Positions 8,091 to 16,514 of a DNA stretch of 64,000 bases are shown piece after piece. The stretch covers positions 1,116,001-1,180,000 of the forward strand of contig CBDBMT010000003.1 of the NCBI GenBank assembly GCA_965207585.1. Direction: 5' to 3'. The stretch comes from Bin87 sp965207585. GTDB lineage: Bacteria; Chloroflexota; Dehalococcoidia; Lucifugimonadales; UBA3495. Under the pieces are notes generated by a model. It was not told the origin of the DNA, searched no databases, and saw nothing but the letters and a program-made list of their open reading frames with translations. Numbering within the stretch: the stretch's first letter is position 1; each line of letters begins with the position of its first letter. The translations under genes and the position numbers were made by a program.

Positions 8091-8702
8091 CTATTTCCGC
8101 CGCGACCGGCGACCCGGCCCACGGAAGGGGCTTTCGATAAACTCGCCCACCTTCAGGGTGCCGAGGATGTCGTTCCACGCCGCCTTGGCCCGGTCGGCGT
8201 GATCATCCCAGTAGTCCATGGCGATCATCGCCAGCAGCGCCGCCTGGGTCTTCATCGCGTAGCACAGACGGGTGTGCGCCAGCCGTTTCTCCACCGGGTC
8301 GATGAAGTCCATCTCTGCCCAGACGATGGTGGTGCCGTCCAGCCGCAGGGTGAGAGGGTTGCCGACCCGGGTGGGGATGCGCTCGTCGGCGGCCAGGTTT
8401 TTCTTGAGCCAGTCGGCGATGGGAGGCTCTTCCCACGGCTGGAGTTGCGACCACTCCACGTCGGGCCGGGCGGCGGCCAGCGGCATCACGCGCACGTCCA
8501 GCCGGATGTCGGCGTCCGCCTCCGGTTTCCGGTCCAAAAACACGAACGACCGGGAACCCTTGGGCATGTCCAGGATCCAGGTGTTCGGGACCTCAAAGCG
8601 CACCGCTCCCTGGTTCCCCACGAAAATCCGGTTCCCCGGTTTCGCCTCCCAGCCGTGGTCTTCGGGCAGGTTGAACTCCCGCATTTCCCAATTGCTGCTC
8701 AT
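8091..8702 (-). CDS. Uncharacterised soluble protein
   Basis: The 203-residue product has no signal peptide or membrane segment and I do not recognise a family. It is mixed alpha/beta, with 'FEVPNTWILDMPKGSRSFVFLDRKPEADADIRLDVRVMPL' in the first half and a Trp-rich, mostly helical second half ending in a basic 'GPGRRSRRK' tail. It is the first gene of the minus-strand catabolic run and lies 60 bases upstream of the amidase gene. Codon use and GC match the neighbours. Confidence 0.65.
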   Translation of the reverse strand: MSSNWEMREFNLPEDHGWEAKPGNRIFVGNQGAVRFEVPNTWILDMPKGSRSFVFLDRKPEADADIRLDVRVMPLAAARPDVEWSQLQPWEEPPIADWLKKNLAADERIPTRVGNPLTLRLDGTTIVWAEMDFIDPVEKRLAHTRLCYAMKTQAALLAMIAMDYWDDHADRAKAAWNDILGTLKVGEFIESPFRGPGRRSRRK

Positions 8703-8891
8703 TGTTGCTCACCCGTCGTCGATTGGGACCAGCGCCGCCGCAGTTCGCGGCGACACCGCATACGCAAGTGTACTCAGAAACGGCGGGGCTGCCAAATCGT
8801 GGCTGAACGGCGCCGGATGGCTGGCGCAAACATCCCTGAACTGCGCCATGCTAGAATTGGACAGCCATTGCCATTGCACGGGAGTTGCATT

Positions 8892-9188
8892 ATGGATTTG
8901 CTCGACCGCATCACCAAAGATCCGCAAATCCTGGCGGGCAAGCCAACCATACGCGGAATGCGGATCTCCGTGGAGCAGATAATGGACCTTCTCAACGGCG
9001 GCGTATGGACGGAAGAGGACATCTTCAACAGCTGGCCCGGGTTGACCCCCGAGGACATCGAAGCTTGCCGGCTCTACGCCGCCACCGGCGCGCCGCTGAC
9101 CAACGTCGATTGGTGCGAGTTTATGGCCAAGTTCGACGAAGCAGTGCGCCAGGACGCCGAAAAACTGCGAAAGTCTCAACAGGCGTGA
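8892..9188 (+). CDS. DUF433 domain protein (solitary)
   Basis: The 98-residue product has the DUF433 winged-helix signature 'DLLDRITKDPQILAGKPTIRGMRISVEQIMDLLNGG.T.EDIF..WPGLT.EDI.ACR.YA'. DUF433 proteins usually act as antitoxin or DNA-binding partners of DUF5615 PIN-like proteins. No DUF5615 gene follows here, in contrast to the locus at 12272-13158. A GGGAG site lies about seven bases before the ATG. It could be an orphan antitoxin or could cross-act with the distant pair. Confidence 0.85.
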   Translation: MDLLDRITKDPQILAGKPTIRGMRISVEQIMDLLNGGVWTEEDIFNSWPGLTPEDIEACRLYAATGAPLTNVDWCEFMAKFDEAVRQDAEKLRKSQQA

Positions 9189-9223
9189 TGCGCGATTAGG
9201 ATATTGGCTGGCACAAGCTTCAA

Positions 9224-9514
9224 TTGGATGTGCCCGAGCTGCTATTGAATACGCTGAAGTCGGCTCTGGCGCTCATGCGATTGCTGCCGCGCCGCTTGGC
9301 AGTTATTTTCGGCGTGGGCGTTGCCACGGAAATTCTGATGCTGGGCTGCACTCTGATCCTGCGGGCGTTTATTGGAGATGTGCCCAACCCCGCGCTTCGC
9401 ATGTTTTTGTCCGTTCCGTTCTACGCCACGCTGGTATTGGGAGTCATAATTGTGGCCGCGGTCATGCTTTTGCTGCTGGTCACCCTGGTCGACTGGCTGG
9501 ACGGCGGTCGGTGA
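9224..9514 (+). CDS. Small two-helix membrane protein
   Basis: The 96-residue frame encodes two hydrophobic segments, about residues 26-48 and 63-89, separated by a short polar loop. It would start at a TTG without a strong ribosome-binding site, so the start is uncertain. Its 3' end overlaps that of the convergent membrane-protein gene at 9480-9788 by 35 bases. Function is unknown. The steady hydrophobic pattern argues for real coding, but the gene is small and unusual in start codon. Confidence 0.45.
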   Translation: MDVPELLLNTLKSALALMRLLPRRLAVIFGVGVATEILMLGCTLILRAFIGDVPNPALRMFLSVPFYATLVLGVIIVAAVMLLLLVTLVDWLDGGR

Positions 9515-9788
9515 ACCAACGCTTGACCAGGCTGGCAATCAGATAGGCAGCTGCCAGTATCCATGCAGTTGCTGCCAGGAGCATTATGGCCACTCCTGCG
9601 GTCACTGCGGTGAGGTTGGGCGCATTTGGAGCTAAGTAAGCGCCCATGGCCACTATCACCAGGCCGATGGCAGCCACTCCGCCGACGATGAACACGGCGG
9701 GAGACAGCCAGTCGTTTCTCGTAGATTCCGACGAATCGGCAGGCGCGCTTGCTGTTAGCTCGCCGCTCTGGGTTTCATGACTCGCCAT
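9480..9788 (-). CDS. Small membrane protein with N-terminal Ser/Thr-rich region
   Basis: Starting from the ATG at 9788, the 102-residue product has a polar 30-residue N-terminus followed by two hydrophobic segments ('AVFIVGGVAAIGLVIVAMGAYL' without its last residues, and 'VTAGVAIMLLAATAWIL') and a basic C-terminus. The longer frame upstream lacks coding character. It converges on and overlaps the preceding small membrane protein gene by 35 bases. No family is recognised. Confidence 0.5.
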   Translation of the reverse strand: MASHETQSGELTASAPADSSESTRNDWLSPAVFIVGGVAAIGLVIVAMGAYLAPNAPNLTAVTAGVAIMLLAATAWILAAAYLIASLVKRWFTDRRPASRPG

Positions 9789-9876
9789 GGCGCGCTCCGC
9801 GTTTCGGTGCCAATGCAAAGTTCCTGTGCTTGAAGAATTATAGCATCGCGTCGCCGGCTGCTCATCCCGCCGGCCG

Positions 9877-10539
9877 CTACTCCCCATACCGTCGCCCGGT
9901 CACCGACGGCTCCAGGGACAGGCTGCGCCGGATGGCGGCCACCGTCTCCCCGTCCAGCCCCAGCGCGGATACCACCGCCACGTCCAACGTCCGCCGGACC
10001 GGGTCGCCGTCCATCTTCGGCAGGGGCAGCGATACGTATATTGCGTGGGCGTCGTAGGCGGCGGCCAGTTGCTCGACCGCCGCGTCGCCGATGTGGATAT
10101 GCGCGTCTTATCGGAGATCTTTGTGGGCTTCGATTGCCGCGATAACTCCGCTGCGGTCTCGTCCCTATCTCGCAGGCTGAACGCCCATTCGCGCCCCGGG
10201 TGCAATGTGTCCCATCGGGATCGTCGTTGGTTCCTGCGCCCTCCACTTGGAAGCCGCCTCAATTGACTCTGCATGTTCTTGCAGGCGGCGGTAGAGAACC
10301 GGGGTTGACGCCTGCGTCCGTCCTTGTCCCCGCCCTGGAGGATCGGCCTTTCCTACGTATATGGGCACTCCCACCCCGACACCAGCGTAAGCAGGAAAGA
10401 CCCCGGAATAGTGCAGCGTGTAGACTCCAGCGCCATCAAATGGCTCGCTCGGCGGCAACGCATCGGCGGGGTATTCCATCAAGGCCCGGGCCATATTGCG
10501 GCCCAGTTCGTCCACGCTGAGCGGGTTATAAGCGCGCAC
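9877..10539 (-). pseudogene. Decayed Eco29kI-family (GIY-YIG) restriction endonuclease gene
   Basis: From a GTG at 10539, the first frame reads 'MRAYNPLSVDELGRNMARALME', then 'PFDGAGVYTLHYSGVFPAYAG' and 'PIYVGKADPPG...VLYRRLQEHAESIE', which is the N-terminal half of Eco29kI-type nucleases including the GIY-YIG elements. Homology then breaks off. A second frame contains 'RNQRRSRWDTLHPGREWAFSLRDRDETAAE', normally near the C-terminus, so about 50 residues are missing between. A third frame carries 'VIAAIEAHKDLR' plus a stop, then an open segment to 9877 of uncertain origin. Multiple frame changes and an internal deletion make this a pseudogene. It begins 3 bases after the methyltransferase stop, the usual order of this restriction-modification type. 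Confidence 0.75.
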
Positions 10540-10542
10540 CGA

Positions 10543-11022
10543 TTATCGCTCGCACCTGGTACCGTTGCGACAAATTATCCAGAAGCAATGCCGTTTCCTC
10601 GCGTGGTGGGCGGTCGCCCACTTTGTGGACATCATCGGGCCAGTTCGGACCTTGATGATCAGGTCGCAGACGGTGAACCCGGCCTCATCCGCCATTCGCA
10701 TAAAGTCGCAGTGGCTCCACTTTGAGCGGTGGCTGTTAACCATGTCAGTGATCTTGGCGAGAAGCAGGCCGTCAGGCTTCAGGACCCGTTTCGCCTGGGC
10801 CAAAAACGGCGGGTAGAGATAGCTCAGGCTCCAATCGTGCTCTTTACCGCAAGCGACCGTCGCCCCAAAATCCTCATCGAACTTCTTGCTGCTCTTGTCC
10901 CGACCTTGCGGCCCGACGTGCGGCGGGTCATAAACAACAGTCCCAAACGCGTCGTCCGGCACTCCCGCCATGACCCGATTATCGCCGACGATCATCGGTT
11001 CGAACTTGGGATCGATGTCCAT
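10543..11022 (-). CDS. DNA methyltransferase of an Eco29kI-type restriction-modification system, N-terminally shortened
   Basis: The product from the ATG at 11022 (159 residues) contains the amino-methyltransferase motif 'VVYDPPHVGPQGRD' near residue 30, followed by 'YPPFLAQAKRVLKPDGLLLAKITD' and 'HCDFMRMADEAGF..CDLIIKVRTGP...KWATAHHARKRHCFWII', as in DNA methylases linked to Eco29kI-type nucleases. The homologous-looking frame extends upstream as 'SKGRFWKKSSRQVVS' until it runs into the end of the dehydrogenase gene, so the N-terminus has been lost and the AdoMet-binding region may be incomplete. It may or may not be active. With the nuclease destroyed, loss of methylation would not be lethal. 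Confidence 0.7.
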   Translation of the reverse strand: MDIDPKFEPMIVGDNRVMAGVPDDAFGTVVYDPPHVGPQGRDKSSKKFDEDFGATVACGKEHDWSLSYLYPPFLAQAKRVLKPDGLLLAKITDMVNSHRSKWSHCDFMRMADEAGFTVCDLIIKVRTGPMMSTKWATAHHARKRHCFWIICRNGTRCER

Positions 11023-11077
11023 CGACACAACCTGACGTGATGACTTTTTCCAGAAACGCCCCTTAGAAAGTAGCGAT

Positions 11078-12148
11078 TTACCGTTGGAGCAGCCGCACCA
11101 CCTCATCGCCCACCTGCTGGGTGCTGGCGCTGCCGCCCAGGTCGCCGGTGACGACCTTGCGTTCGTTCAGCGTTTGCAGGGCCGCCGCGTTCACCCGGTC
11201 CGCCGCGTCCGCTTCGCCCAGGTGGTCCAGCATCATGGCCACGGCGAAAATCGTCGCCAGCGGGTTGGCCAGGCTCTTGCCGGTGATGTCGAAGGCAGCG
11301 CCGTGTACCGGCTCGAACATTGAGGGGAACGTCCCTTCCGGGTTGATGTTCGCGCTGGGCGCGAGGCCCATGCTGCCCGTGACCACGGCGGCGATGTCCG
11401 ACAGGATGTCCGCGAACAGGTTGGAGGCCACGATCACGTCGAAGTCCTCCGGCCACCGCACCAGGTCCATAGCCGCCCGGTCCACCAGCAGCGATTCCGT
11501 CTGCACCTGGGGATATTCTGCGGCCACATCCTCGAACACTTCGTCCCAGAACACCATGCTGAACGCCTGGGCGTTGGACTTGGTCACCGAGGTCACCTTG
11601 TTCTTGCCACCTCGACGGACGCTGTGCTCGAAGGCGGCTCGGATGATCCGCTCGGTGCCCCGCCGCGTGAACACCCCGCTCTGGATTACCGTCTCGTGGG
11701 CGGTGCCCGCGTACAGCCGGCCGCCCACCGGCGCGTACTCGCCCTCGGTGTTTTCGCGGAAGATAACCATGTCGACGTCCCCGGCTGACTTGCCCGCGAT
11801 GGGAGACTCGACGCCAGGAAACAGGATCGCCGGCCGCACGCAGATGGCCTGGTCGAAGGCTCGACGCATGGGCAGCAGGAGGCCCTGCAGGGTCACGTGG
11901 TCGGGGATGTTGGGATCGCCCACGGCGCCGAAGAGCACGGCGTCGCTGGAGGAGAGCTGCTCCAGCCCGTCCTCGGGCATCATGCGCCCGGTTTCCCGGT
12001 AGTAGTCGCTGCCCCAGGGGTACTCGGTGGTGCGGAAGAAAAGACCGTCGGTCTGGGCGGCCAGGGCGTCCAGCACCTTGCGCCCCTCGGAGATCACCTC
12101 CGGCCCGATGCCGTCGCCGGCGATGACGGCCAGGTTGTATTCGGCCAT
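11078..12148 (-). CDS. Isopropylmalate/isocitrate dehydrogenase-family enzyme, tartrate (D-malate) dehydrogenase-like
   Basis: The 356-residue product has the beta-decarboxylating dehydrogenase fold: 'IAGDGIGPEVISEG' at the N-terminus, 'RENTEGEYAPVGGR' near 130, 'SVTKSNAQAFSM' near 185, the metal-binding 'ASNLFADILSD' near 245, and 'FEPVHGAAFDITGK' near 280. The combination 'GRMMPEDGLEQL', 'PDHVTLQGLLLPMRRAFDQ.ICVRP' and 'MLDHLGE' is closer to tartrate/D-malate dehydrogenases than to LeuB, and no leucine biosynthesis genes are nearby. It would oxidise and decarboxylate a 2-hydroxy-dicarboxylate with NAD. GGGAG lies before the ATG at 12148. LeuB function cannot be excluded. Confidence 0.8.
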   Translation of the reverse strand: MAEYNLAVIAGDGIGPEVISEGRKVLDALAAQTDGLFFRTTEYPWGSDYYRETGRMMPEDGLEQLSSSDAVLFGAVGDPNIPDHVTLQGLLLPMRRAFDQAICVRPAILFPGVESPIAGKSAGDVDMVIFRENTEGEYAPVGGRLYAGTAHETVIQSGVFTRRGTERIIRAAFEHSVRRGGKNKVTSVTKSNAQAFSMVFWDEVFEDVAAEYPQVQTESLLVDRAAMDLVRWPEDFDVIVASNLFADILSDIAAVVTGSMGLAPSANINPEGTFPSMFEPVHGAAFDITGKSLANPLATIFAVAMMLDHLGEADAADRVNAAALQTLNERKVVTGDLGGSASTQQVGDEVVRLLQR

Positions 12149-12271
12149 TTTGGCTCCCATTTTGAGATTGTGGTGTGGGATGATTGGCAGTCTAGCCGGG
12201 CGGCGTCGGGATGTCTATTGCATCGGGTACAATGCAGACAACCGCATCCGCTGCCGACGGAGGCAACTACC

Positions 12272-12817
12272 ATGAGCGCTGTGCAACATGACGAAGGGAT
12301 GGACTGGCAAAGCCGGATTGTGAGCGACCCGGAGATATTGTCCGGCAAGCCGACCATCAAGGGCACCGGAATATCCGCAGCCCTGGTGGGCCAGCTGCTC
12401 CGCGGAGGCTATACCGTTGAAGCAATCACCAGCAAGTACCTGCACATTACGGAGGAGGACGTCGAGGCTTGCCGGCGCTACGGGGAAATGCTGGAACAGC
12501 AACGGCGCGAGGAAATGGCCCGGACAATAGTGAAACGGACGCCGGAAAAGGTCGCGGACTGGCGAGACCGGATCGTGTGCGACCCGCGGATTCTGGTCGG
12601 CAAACCGACGATCAAGGGCACCAGAATATCAGTGGAACAGGTCACGAACGATTTGAATAGAGGAATGACAGTACCCGAGATTCTTGACGACTATCCCCAC
12701 CTCAGGGCGGAGGACATTGACGCCTGCGTGAAGTACAAAGCAACGGGCGCATCGTTGTCCAGAATGTCGTGGGACGAATACGACGCCCGGATGGCCAATG
12801 CCGAGCCGACGCGGTAA
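12272..12817 (+). CDS. Tandem DUF433 protein (two DUF433 domains)
   Basis: The 181-residue protein contains two DUF433 domains, near residues 10-80 ('DWQSRIVSDPEILSGKPTIKG') and 92-165 ('DWRDRIVCDPRILVGKPTIKG'), joined by a basic linker. DUF433 domains are winged-helix-like and are typically the antitoxin or DNA-binding side of pairs with DUF5615 proteins. Its TAA stop overlaps the ATG of the DUF5615 gene (TAATG), indicating coupled translation. GGAGG lies nine bases before the start. A two-domain form could bind a tandem operator or neutralise two toxin molecules; this is inference. Confidence 0.9.
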   Translation: MSAVQHDEGMDWQSRIVSDPEILSGKPTIKGTGISAALVGQLLRGGYTVEAITSKYLHITEEDVEACRRYGEMLEQQRREEMARTIVKRTPEKVADWRDRIVCDPRILVGKPTIKGTRISVEQVTNDLNRGMTVPEILDDYPHLRAEDIDACVKYKATGASLSRMSWDEYDARMANAEPTR

Positions 12818-13158
12818 TGAGAATTCTGGCGGACGAGAATATGAAGCGAGCGTCGGTTGCCGAACTGCGGGCCGCCAACCACGATGTGCATTGGGCCTAT
12901 GAAATCTATCGGGGAAGGCCGGACGCCAATCTGCTGGAAATAGCCACTGCCGACGCGCGCCTGCTCGTAACGTACGACAACGACTACGGTGAACTGGTGC
13001 GCCGATTCGGGGTGCCGGCGCCTTACGGAGTAATCCTTTTCCGGATCCATGATGACGTGCCAAGGGATGCTGAAATCAAGTTCATCGTCGGAAGCATAGC
13101 CATCCGGGATGATTGGCCGCCCGGCGTTTGGACGATACAGATACGGCACAGCGATTAG
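12817..13158 (+). CDS. DUF5615 PIN-like protein (putative toxin)
   Basis: The 113-residue product begins 'MRILADENMKRASVAELRAANHDVHWA', with the acidic N-terminal 'LADEN' motif, and continues 'AT.DARLLVTYDNDYGELV' with the second acidic cluster. This is the DUF5615 (PIN-like, Mut7-C-related) pattern. PIN-type proteins are metal-dependent RNases and are often VapC-like toxins. It overlaps the tandem DUF433 gene by one base and is followed at once by a strong hairpin. The pair looks intact and is likely a toxin-antitoxin-like module. Confidence 0.88.
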   Translation: MRILADENMKRASVAELRAANHDVHWAYEIYRGRPDANLLEIATADARLLVTYDNDYGELVRRFGVPAPYGVILFRIHDDVPRDAEIKFIVGSIAIRDDWPPGVWTIQIRHSD

Positions 13159-13180
13159 GGGCGGATACATTATCCGCCCC
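13158..13180. terminator. Bidirectional hairpin between convergent genes
   Basis: A perfect 10-bp stem, GGGGCGGATA / TATCCGCCCC, with a CAT loop lies between the DUF5615 stop and the convergent rhodanese stop at 13216. It has no strong T-run but fits a terminator serving either strand. Confidence 0.6.
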
Positions 13181-13215
13181 CGCGCTTGTCTTATCGGCCG
13201 AGATTTCCGACCGGC

Positions 13216-14064
13216 CTACACGTCCCGCTCAATTGGCGCGCCGACGATGCTGCCCCACTCGGTCCAGGAGCCGTCGTAGTTGCGCACGTTGTCGTAGCCG
13301 AGCAACTGGCTGAGCACGAACCAGGTGTGCGAAGACCGCTCGCCGATGCGGCAGTAGGCGATGGTCTCGCGGCTGCCGTCGACGCCCCGGCCGCCGTAGA
13401 GGGCGCTCAGCTCGTCGGCGGACTTGAAGGTGCCGTCCTCGTTGACGGCCTGGCCCCACGGGATGTTGGCCGCGCCGGGGATGTGCCCGTTGCGCTGGGA
13501 GCCTTCCTGGGGCAGGTTGGGCGGAGCGTTCAGAGCCCCCGAGAACTCGTCGGGGGAGCGGACGTCGACCAGCGCGTGGCTGCCGCTGTTGACGGCCTGC
13601 AGCACGTAGTCCCGCAGGGCGCGCAGGTCGGTGTTCTCGGTGCTGATGCTGTAGCCGGTGGCGGCGTAGGACGGCACGTCGGTGGTCGTGGGGCGGTTCT
13701 CGGCCAGCCACAGGGCGCGGCCGCCGTTCATCAGCCGCACGTCCTGGTGGCCGTAGTAGCGCAGCTGCCAGAAGGCCCAGGCGGCGAACCAGTTGTTGTT
13801 GTCGCCGTACAGGATGATCGTGGTGTCGGGGCCGATGCCGCTGCCGCTCAGCAGCGCTTCCATCTCGCCGCGGGAAACGATGTCCCGGGCGACGTTCTGC
13901 TGGAGTTGGCTCTGCCAGTTCCAGGTGACGGCGCCGGCGATGTGGCCCTGTTCGTAAGCGGACGTGTCGACGTCGACTTCCACCAGGCGCACGTTGGCGT
14001 CGCCGCCGTGTTCGGCCACCCAATCGGTGGACACCAGCGCCTCGGGATGCGCGTATTCAGCCAT
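13216..14064 (-). CDS. Two-domain rhodanese (thiosulfate/3-mercaptopyruvate sulfurtransferase)
   Basis: The 282-residue product from the ATG at 14064 (GGAGAGG upstream) has an inactive N-terminal rhodanese domain ('VRLVEVDVDTSAYEQGHIAGAV...') and a catalytic C-terminal one ('ALVDVRSPDEFSG', 'GHIPGAANIPW', 'AYCRIGERSSHTWFVL'). Cys238 in the CRIGER loop is the expected persulfide-forming residue; the loop resembles thiosulfate sulfurtransferases more than mercaptopyruvate enzymes (CGSGV). No signal peptide is visible, so it acts in the cytoplasm. It likely transfers sulfane sulfur to cyanide or other acceptors. Further upstream residues of the open frame lack coding character. Confidence 0.88.
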   Translation of the reverse strand: MAEYAHPEALVSTDWVAEHGGDANVRLVEVDVDTSAYEQGHIAGAVTWNWQSQLQQNVARDIVSRGEMEALLSGSGIGPDTTIILYGDNNNWFAAWAFWQLRYYGHQDVRLMNGGRALWLAENRPTTTDVPSYAATGYSISTENTDLRALRDYVLQAVNSGSHALVDVRSPDEFSGALNAPPNLPQEGSQRNGHIPGAANIPWGQAVNEDGTFKSADELSALYGGRGVDGSRETIAYCRIGERSSHTWFVLSQLLGYDNVRNYDGSWTEWGSIVGAPIERDV

Positions 14065-14460
14065 GGTTAAACCTCTCCATTTATAGGGGTTGCGGTCGGG
14101 ACGGTGTTCCGTTTCTCTCAGTTCTCGCCGGGGCAACCGGTTGGCTCATTATACACAGGGGATCGCGCATCCTTGGGAACGTGATCATTTCAGAAGCAGG
14201 AAATCCTTCCGCACCCGCCTCAGGAATTTCGCGTCGGTCGCTGCCATGTCGTCCAGGTCCGTAACGGGCGCGAGGCGGCGTTGCGAATGGCCGCGAAACA
14301 GAAAAGTAACCCATCCGAAACAGTTTGGTAATCGTCGCGCAACGGACGGTTAACACCCTGTGCCTACGATGCGAACTGTCACATTCTCATCGGGACGCCG
14401 ATCCACAACGTCCAGGTCACACGTTGCGTGACGACGCCTCAAATCCGAAAGGAGGCACAA

Positions 14461-15822
14461 ATGCTTTCGGCCACGAAATCAATCTTAGGCAACGGGGTAT
14501 TCAATCACAGCGTCGCGGCGGTGAAGGAATACCCCTTCTCATTGCGGCGGACGCTGCTGGCGCTGGCGGTCGGCCTGTTCGCGGTCGGGCTGCTGGCGAC
14601 GTACAACGCCGTGTTCGCGCAGGGTGACGGGCCCACCACCGAGTGGCTCAACGGCTACGCCGACAACATCGTGACGGTGGTCGCCGCCGCGCTGGTGTTT
14701 TTCATGCAGGCCGGTTTCGCCTTCCTGGGCGCCGGTCTGATCCGTTCCAAGAACACCACCAACTACCTCACCAAGTCCTTCATGGACTTCGCCATCGCGT
14801 CGCTGGGCTTCTGGGCCTTCGGCTTCGCGTTCATGCTGGGTGACACTGCCGGGGGCTTCATCGGCCTGACCGGCTGGTTCCTGACCGGCGGCGACTACGT
14901 GGGCTGGATCTTCCAGATGGTGTTCGCGGCTACCGCCGCCACCATCGTGGCCGGCGCCATGGCGGAGCGCACCAGGCTGCAGACCTACCTGGCGTACAGT
15001 TTCATCGTCTCCGCGCTGATCTACCCCATCTACGGACACTGGGTCTGGGGCGGCGGATGGCTGGCCAACATGGGCGCGCTGGACTACGCCGGCTCCGGCG
15101 TGGTGCACGCAGTGGGCGGATTCGTCGCCCTCGCCGGCGCGGCGGTGGTCGGACCCCGCATGGGCAAGTTCGTCAACGGCGTGGCGCAGGAGCTGCCGGC
15201 GCACAGCACGCCCTTCGTGGTGGTGGGCACGTTCATCCTGTTCTTCGGCTGGTTCGGCTTCAACATCGGCTGGGGCGACGACATCGGGCTGAACGCGGTC
15301 AACACGCTGCTGTCGGGCGCGACCGGCGCGGTGGTCGCGATGTACATCACGCTGATCGTAAAGGGCAAGGCCGACATCCTGATGGCCTGCAACGGCGCGC
15401 TGGCCGGCCTGGTGGGCATCACCGCCCCCGTCAACTTCGTGGACCCGTGGGCGGCCGTGGTGATCGGCGCGATTGCCGCGCCCGTGATGTACGGCTCGGT
15501 GATGTTCATGGAGCGCGTGCTGAAGATCGACGACCCGGTGGGCGCGATCAGCGTGCACGGCGTGACCGGACTGTGGGGCCTGCTGGCCATTGCGATCTTC
15601 GCCAAGGACGGCGGCCTGGTGGGCGGCAGCGCGTCGCTGCTGGTGCCGCAGATCGTGAGCATCGTGGCGGTGGTGGTGTGGTCGCTGGTCACCGGCTTCG
15701 CCCTGTTCTTCCTGCTGAAGTTCACCATGGGCGTGCGGGTCAGCGAGGAGGAAGAGATGCAGGGCCTGGACATCTCCGAGCACGGCATCCAGACCTACCC
15801 CGAGTCGTACGCGACGAGCTAG
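14461..15822 (+). CDS. amt: Ammonium transporter (Amt family), with N-terminal extension
   Basis: The 453-residue protein is an Amt/MEP/Rh ammonium channel. A 25-residue polar leader is followed by a hydrophobic segment with 'VFAQG', possibly a cleaved signal, then eleven predicted helices. Family features include 'FLGAGLIRSKNTTNYLTKSFMDFAI', 'AMAERTRLQTYLAYS', 'GHWVWGGGWLANMGALDYAGSG.VH', 'FGWFGFNIGW' and 'ISVHGVTGLWGLLA', the latter near the pore histidine. The start at 14461 follows AAAGGAGG with ideal spacing. A second amt is at 35800; neither has an adjacent glnK. A strong terminator follows. It imports ammonium across the inner membrane. Confidence 0.95.
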   Translation: MLSATKSILGNGVFNHSVAAVKEYPFSLRRTLLALAVGLFAVGLLATYNAVFAQGDGPTTEWLNGYADNIVTVVAAALVFFMQAGFAFLGAGLIRSKNTTNYLTKSFMDFAIASLGFWAFGFAFMLGDTAGGFIGLTGWFLTGGDYVGWIFQMVFAATAATIVAGAMAERTRLQTYLAYSFIVSALIYPIYGHWVWGGGWLANMGALDYAGSGVVHAVGGFVALAGAAVVGPRMGKFVNGVAQELPAHSTPFVVVGTFILFFGWFGFNIGWGDDIGLNAVNTLLSGATGAVVAMYITLIVKGKADILMACNGALAGLVGITAPVNFVDPWAAVVIGAIAAPVMYGSVMFMERVLKIDDPVGAISVHGVTGLWGLLAIAIFAKDGGLVGGSASLLVPQIVSIVAVVVWSLVTGFALFFLLKFTMGVRVSEEEEMQGLDISEHGIQTYPESYATS

Positions 15823-15862
15823 GGCTGAGCTAACCAACCAACGACATTCTCTCTCCTCATTG

Positions 15863-15903
15863 CGAGGGCCGGGGGTTGTGGCCACCTCCGGCTCTCGTAT
15901 TTT
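15863..15903 (+). terminator. Rho-independent terminator of the first amt gene
   Basis: A 13-bp stem (15863-15875 with 15885-15897, two G-T wobbles) is followed by TATTTT. It lies 40 bases after the Amt stop on the same strand. Confidence 0.75.
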
Positions 15904-16514
15904 GCTGCCGATCTCAACAGCCTGCTTTTGGGGCTCAACCCGCGATTCTGAGGGCTCGACGGGGGTTTTGGGGTGTCGATTTTGGCGGAAACAGCCTCAT
16001 AACGACAAGGTACACCGGATTCGCTGGGGACGGTGTGCGGCCGGGCTTGTCGCGAACCAGGTTACGAACACGTCAGTGGCAGACTCTGAACGGAAGTTTG
16101 CCACTCTGGTATAGCTGGTGAACCAGGCGATGCATCCAACTCACTGCCGACGCAGTGTTACATCAGCACAACGCGTCCGGGATCGCCTGTATCGCGTTTG
16201 AAGTTCAGCCCGTTTCAGTAGGTCGAATCCTGCCTCTTTCCAATCCCGTATTGGCACCAAACCTCGCGGGCATTTTCTGCACCGTGATTGGACGCGGTCA
16301 AACTGCGAACCTCCTAGGCTAACGCTCCACTGGGGCCTTGTCAGATGTACATATTCATCGTTTCGGTCCAATGACAGCAGATAATCCGATGATCCTCGGC
16401 GATCGTCAATCGGGTTCGGTCGTCTGCAATGCACTATAATGGACACACAGATGGTCTCGTGGTATAAGCCGATGAACCGGATACCACGGGCTAAGGAGAA
16501 GGAGCGTACTACGG
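15904..16514. other. Gene-free interval upstream of the unknown three-gene module
   Basis: No open frame here has coding character on either strand. The only notable word is TATAAT at 16435-16440, about 75 bases before the first gene of the module; it is a candidate -10 box, but no good -35 is placed 16-18 bases upstream. The composition is less GC-rich than in the flanking amt gene. Confidence 0.4.

Noticed and set aside
14539..15885. 448-residue open frame antisense to the first amt gene
   Set aside because: It mirrors a clear Amt gene, is rich in His/Arg/Glu as expected of a GC-rich antisense frame, and has no family signature.
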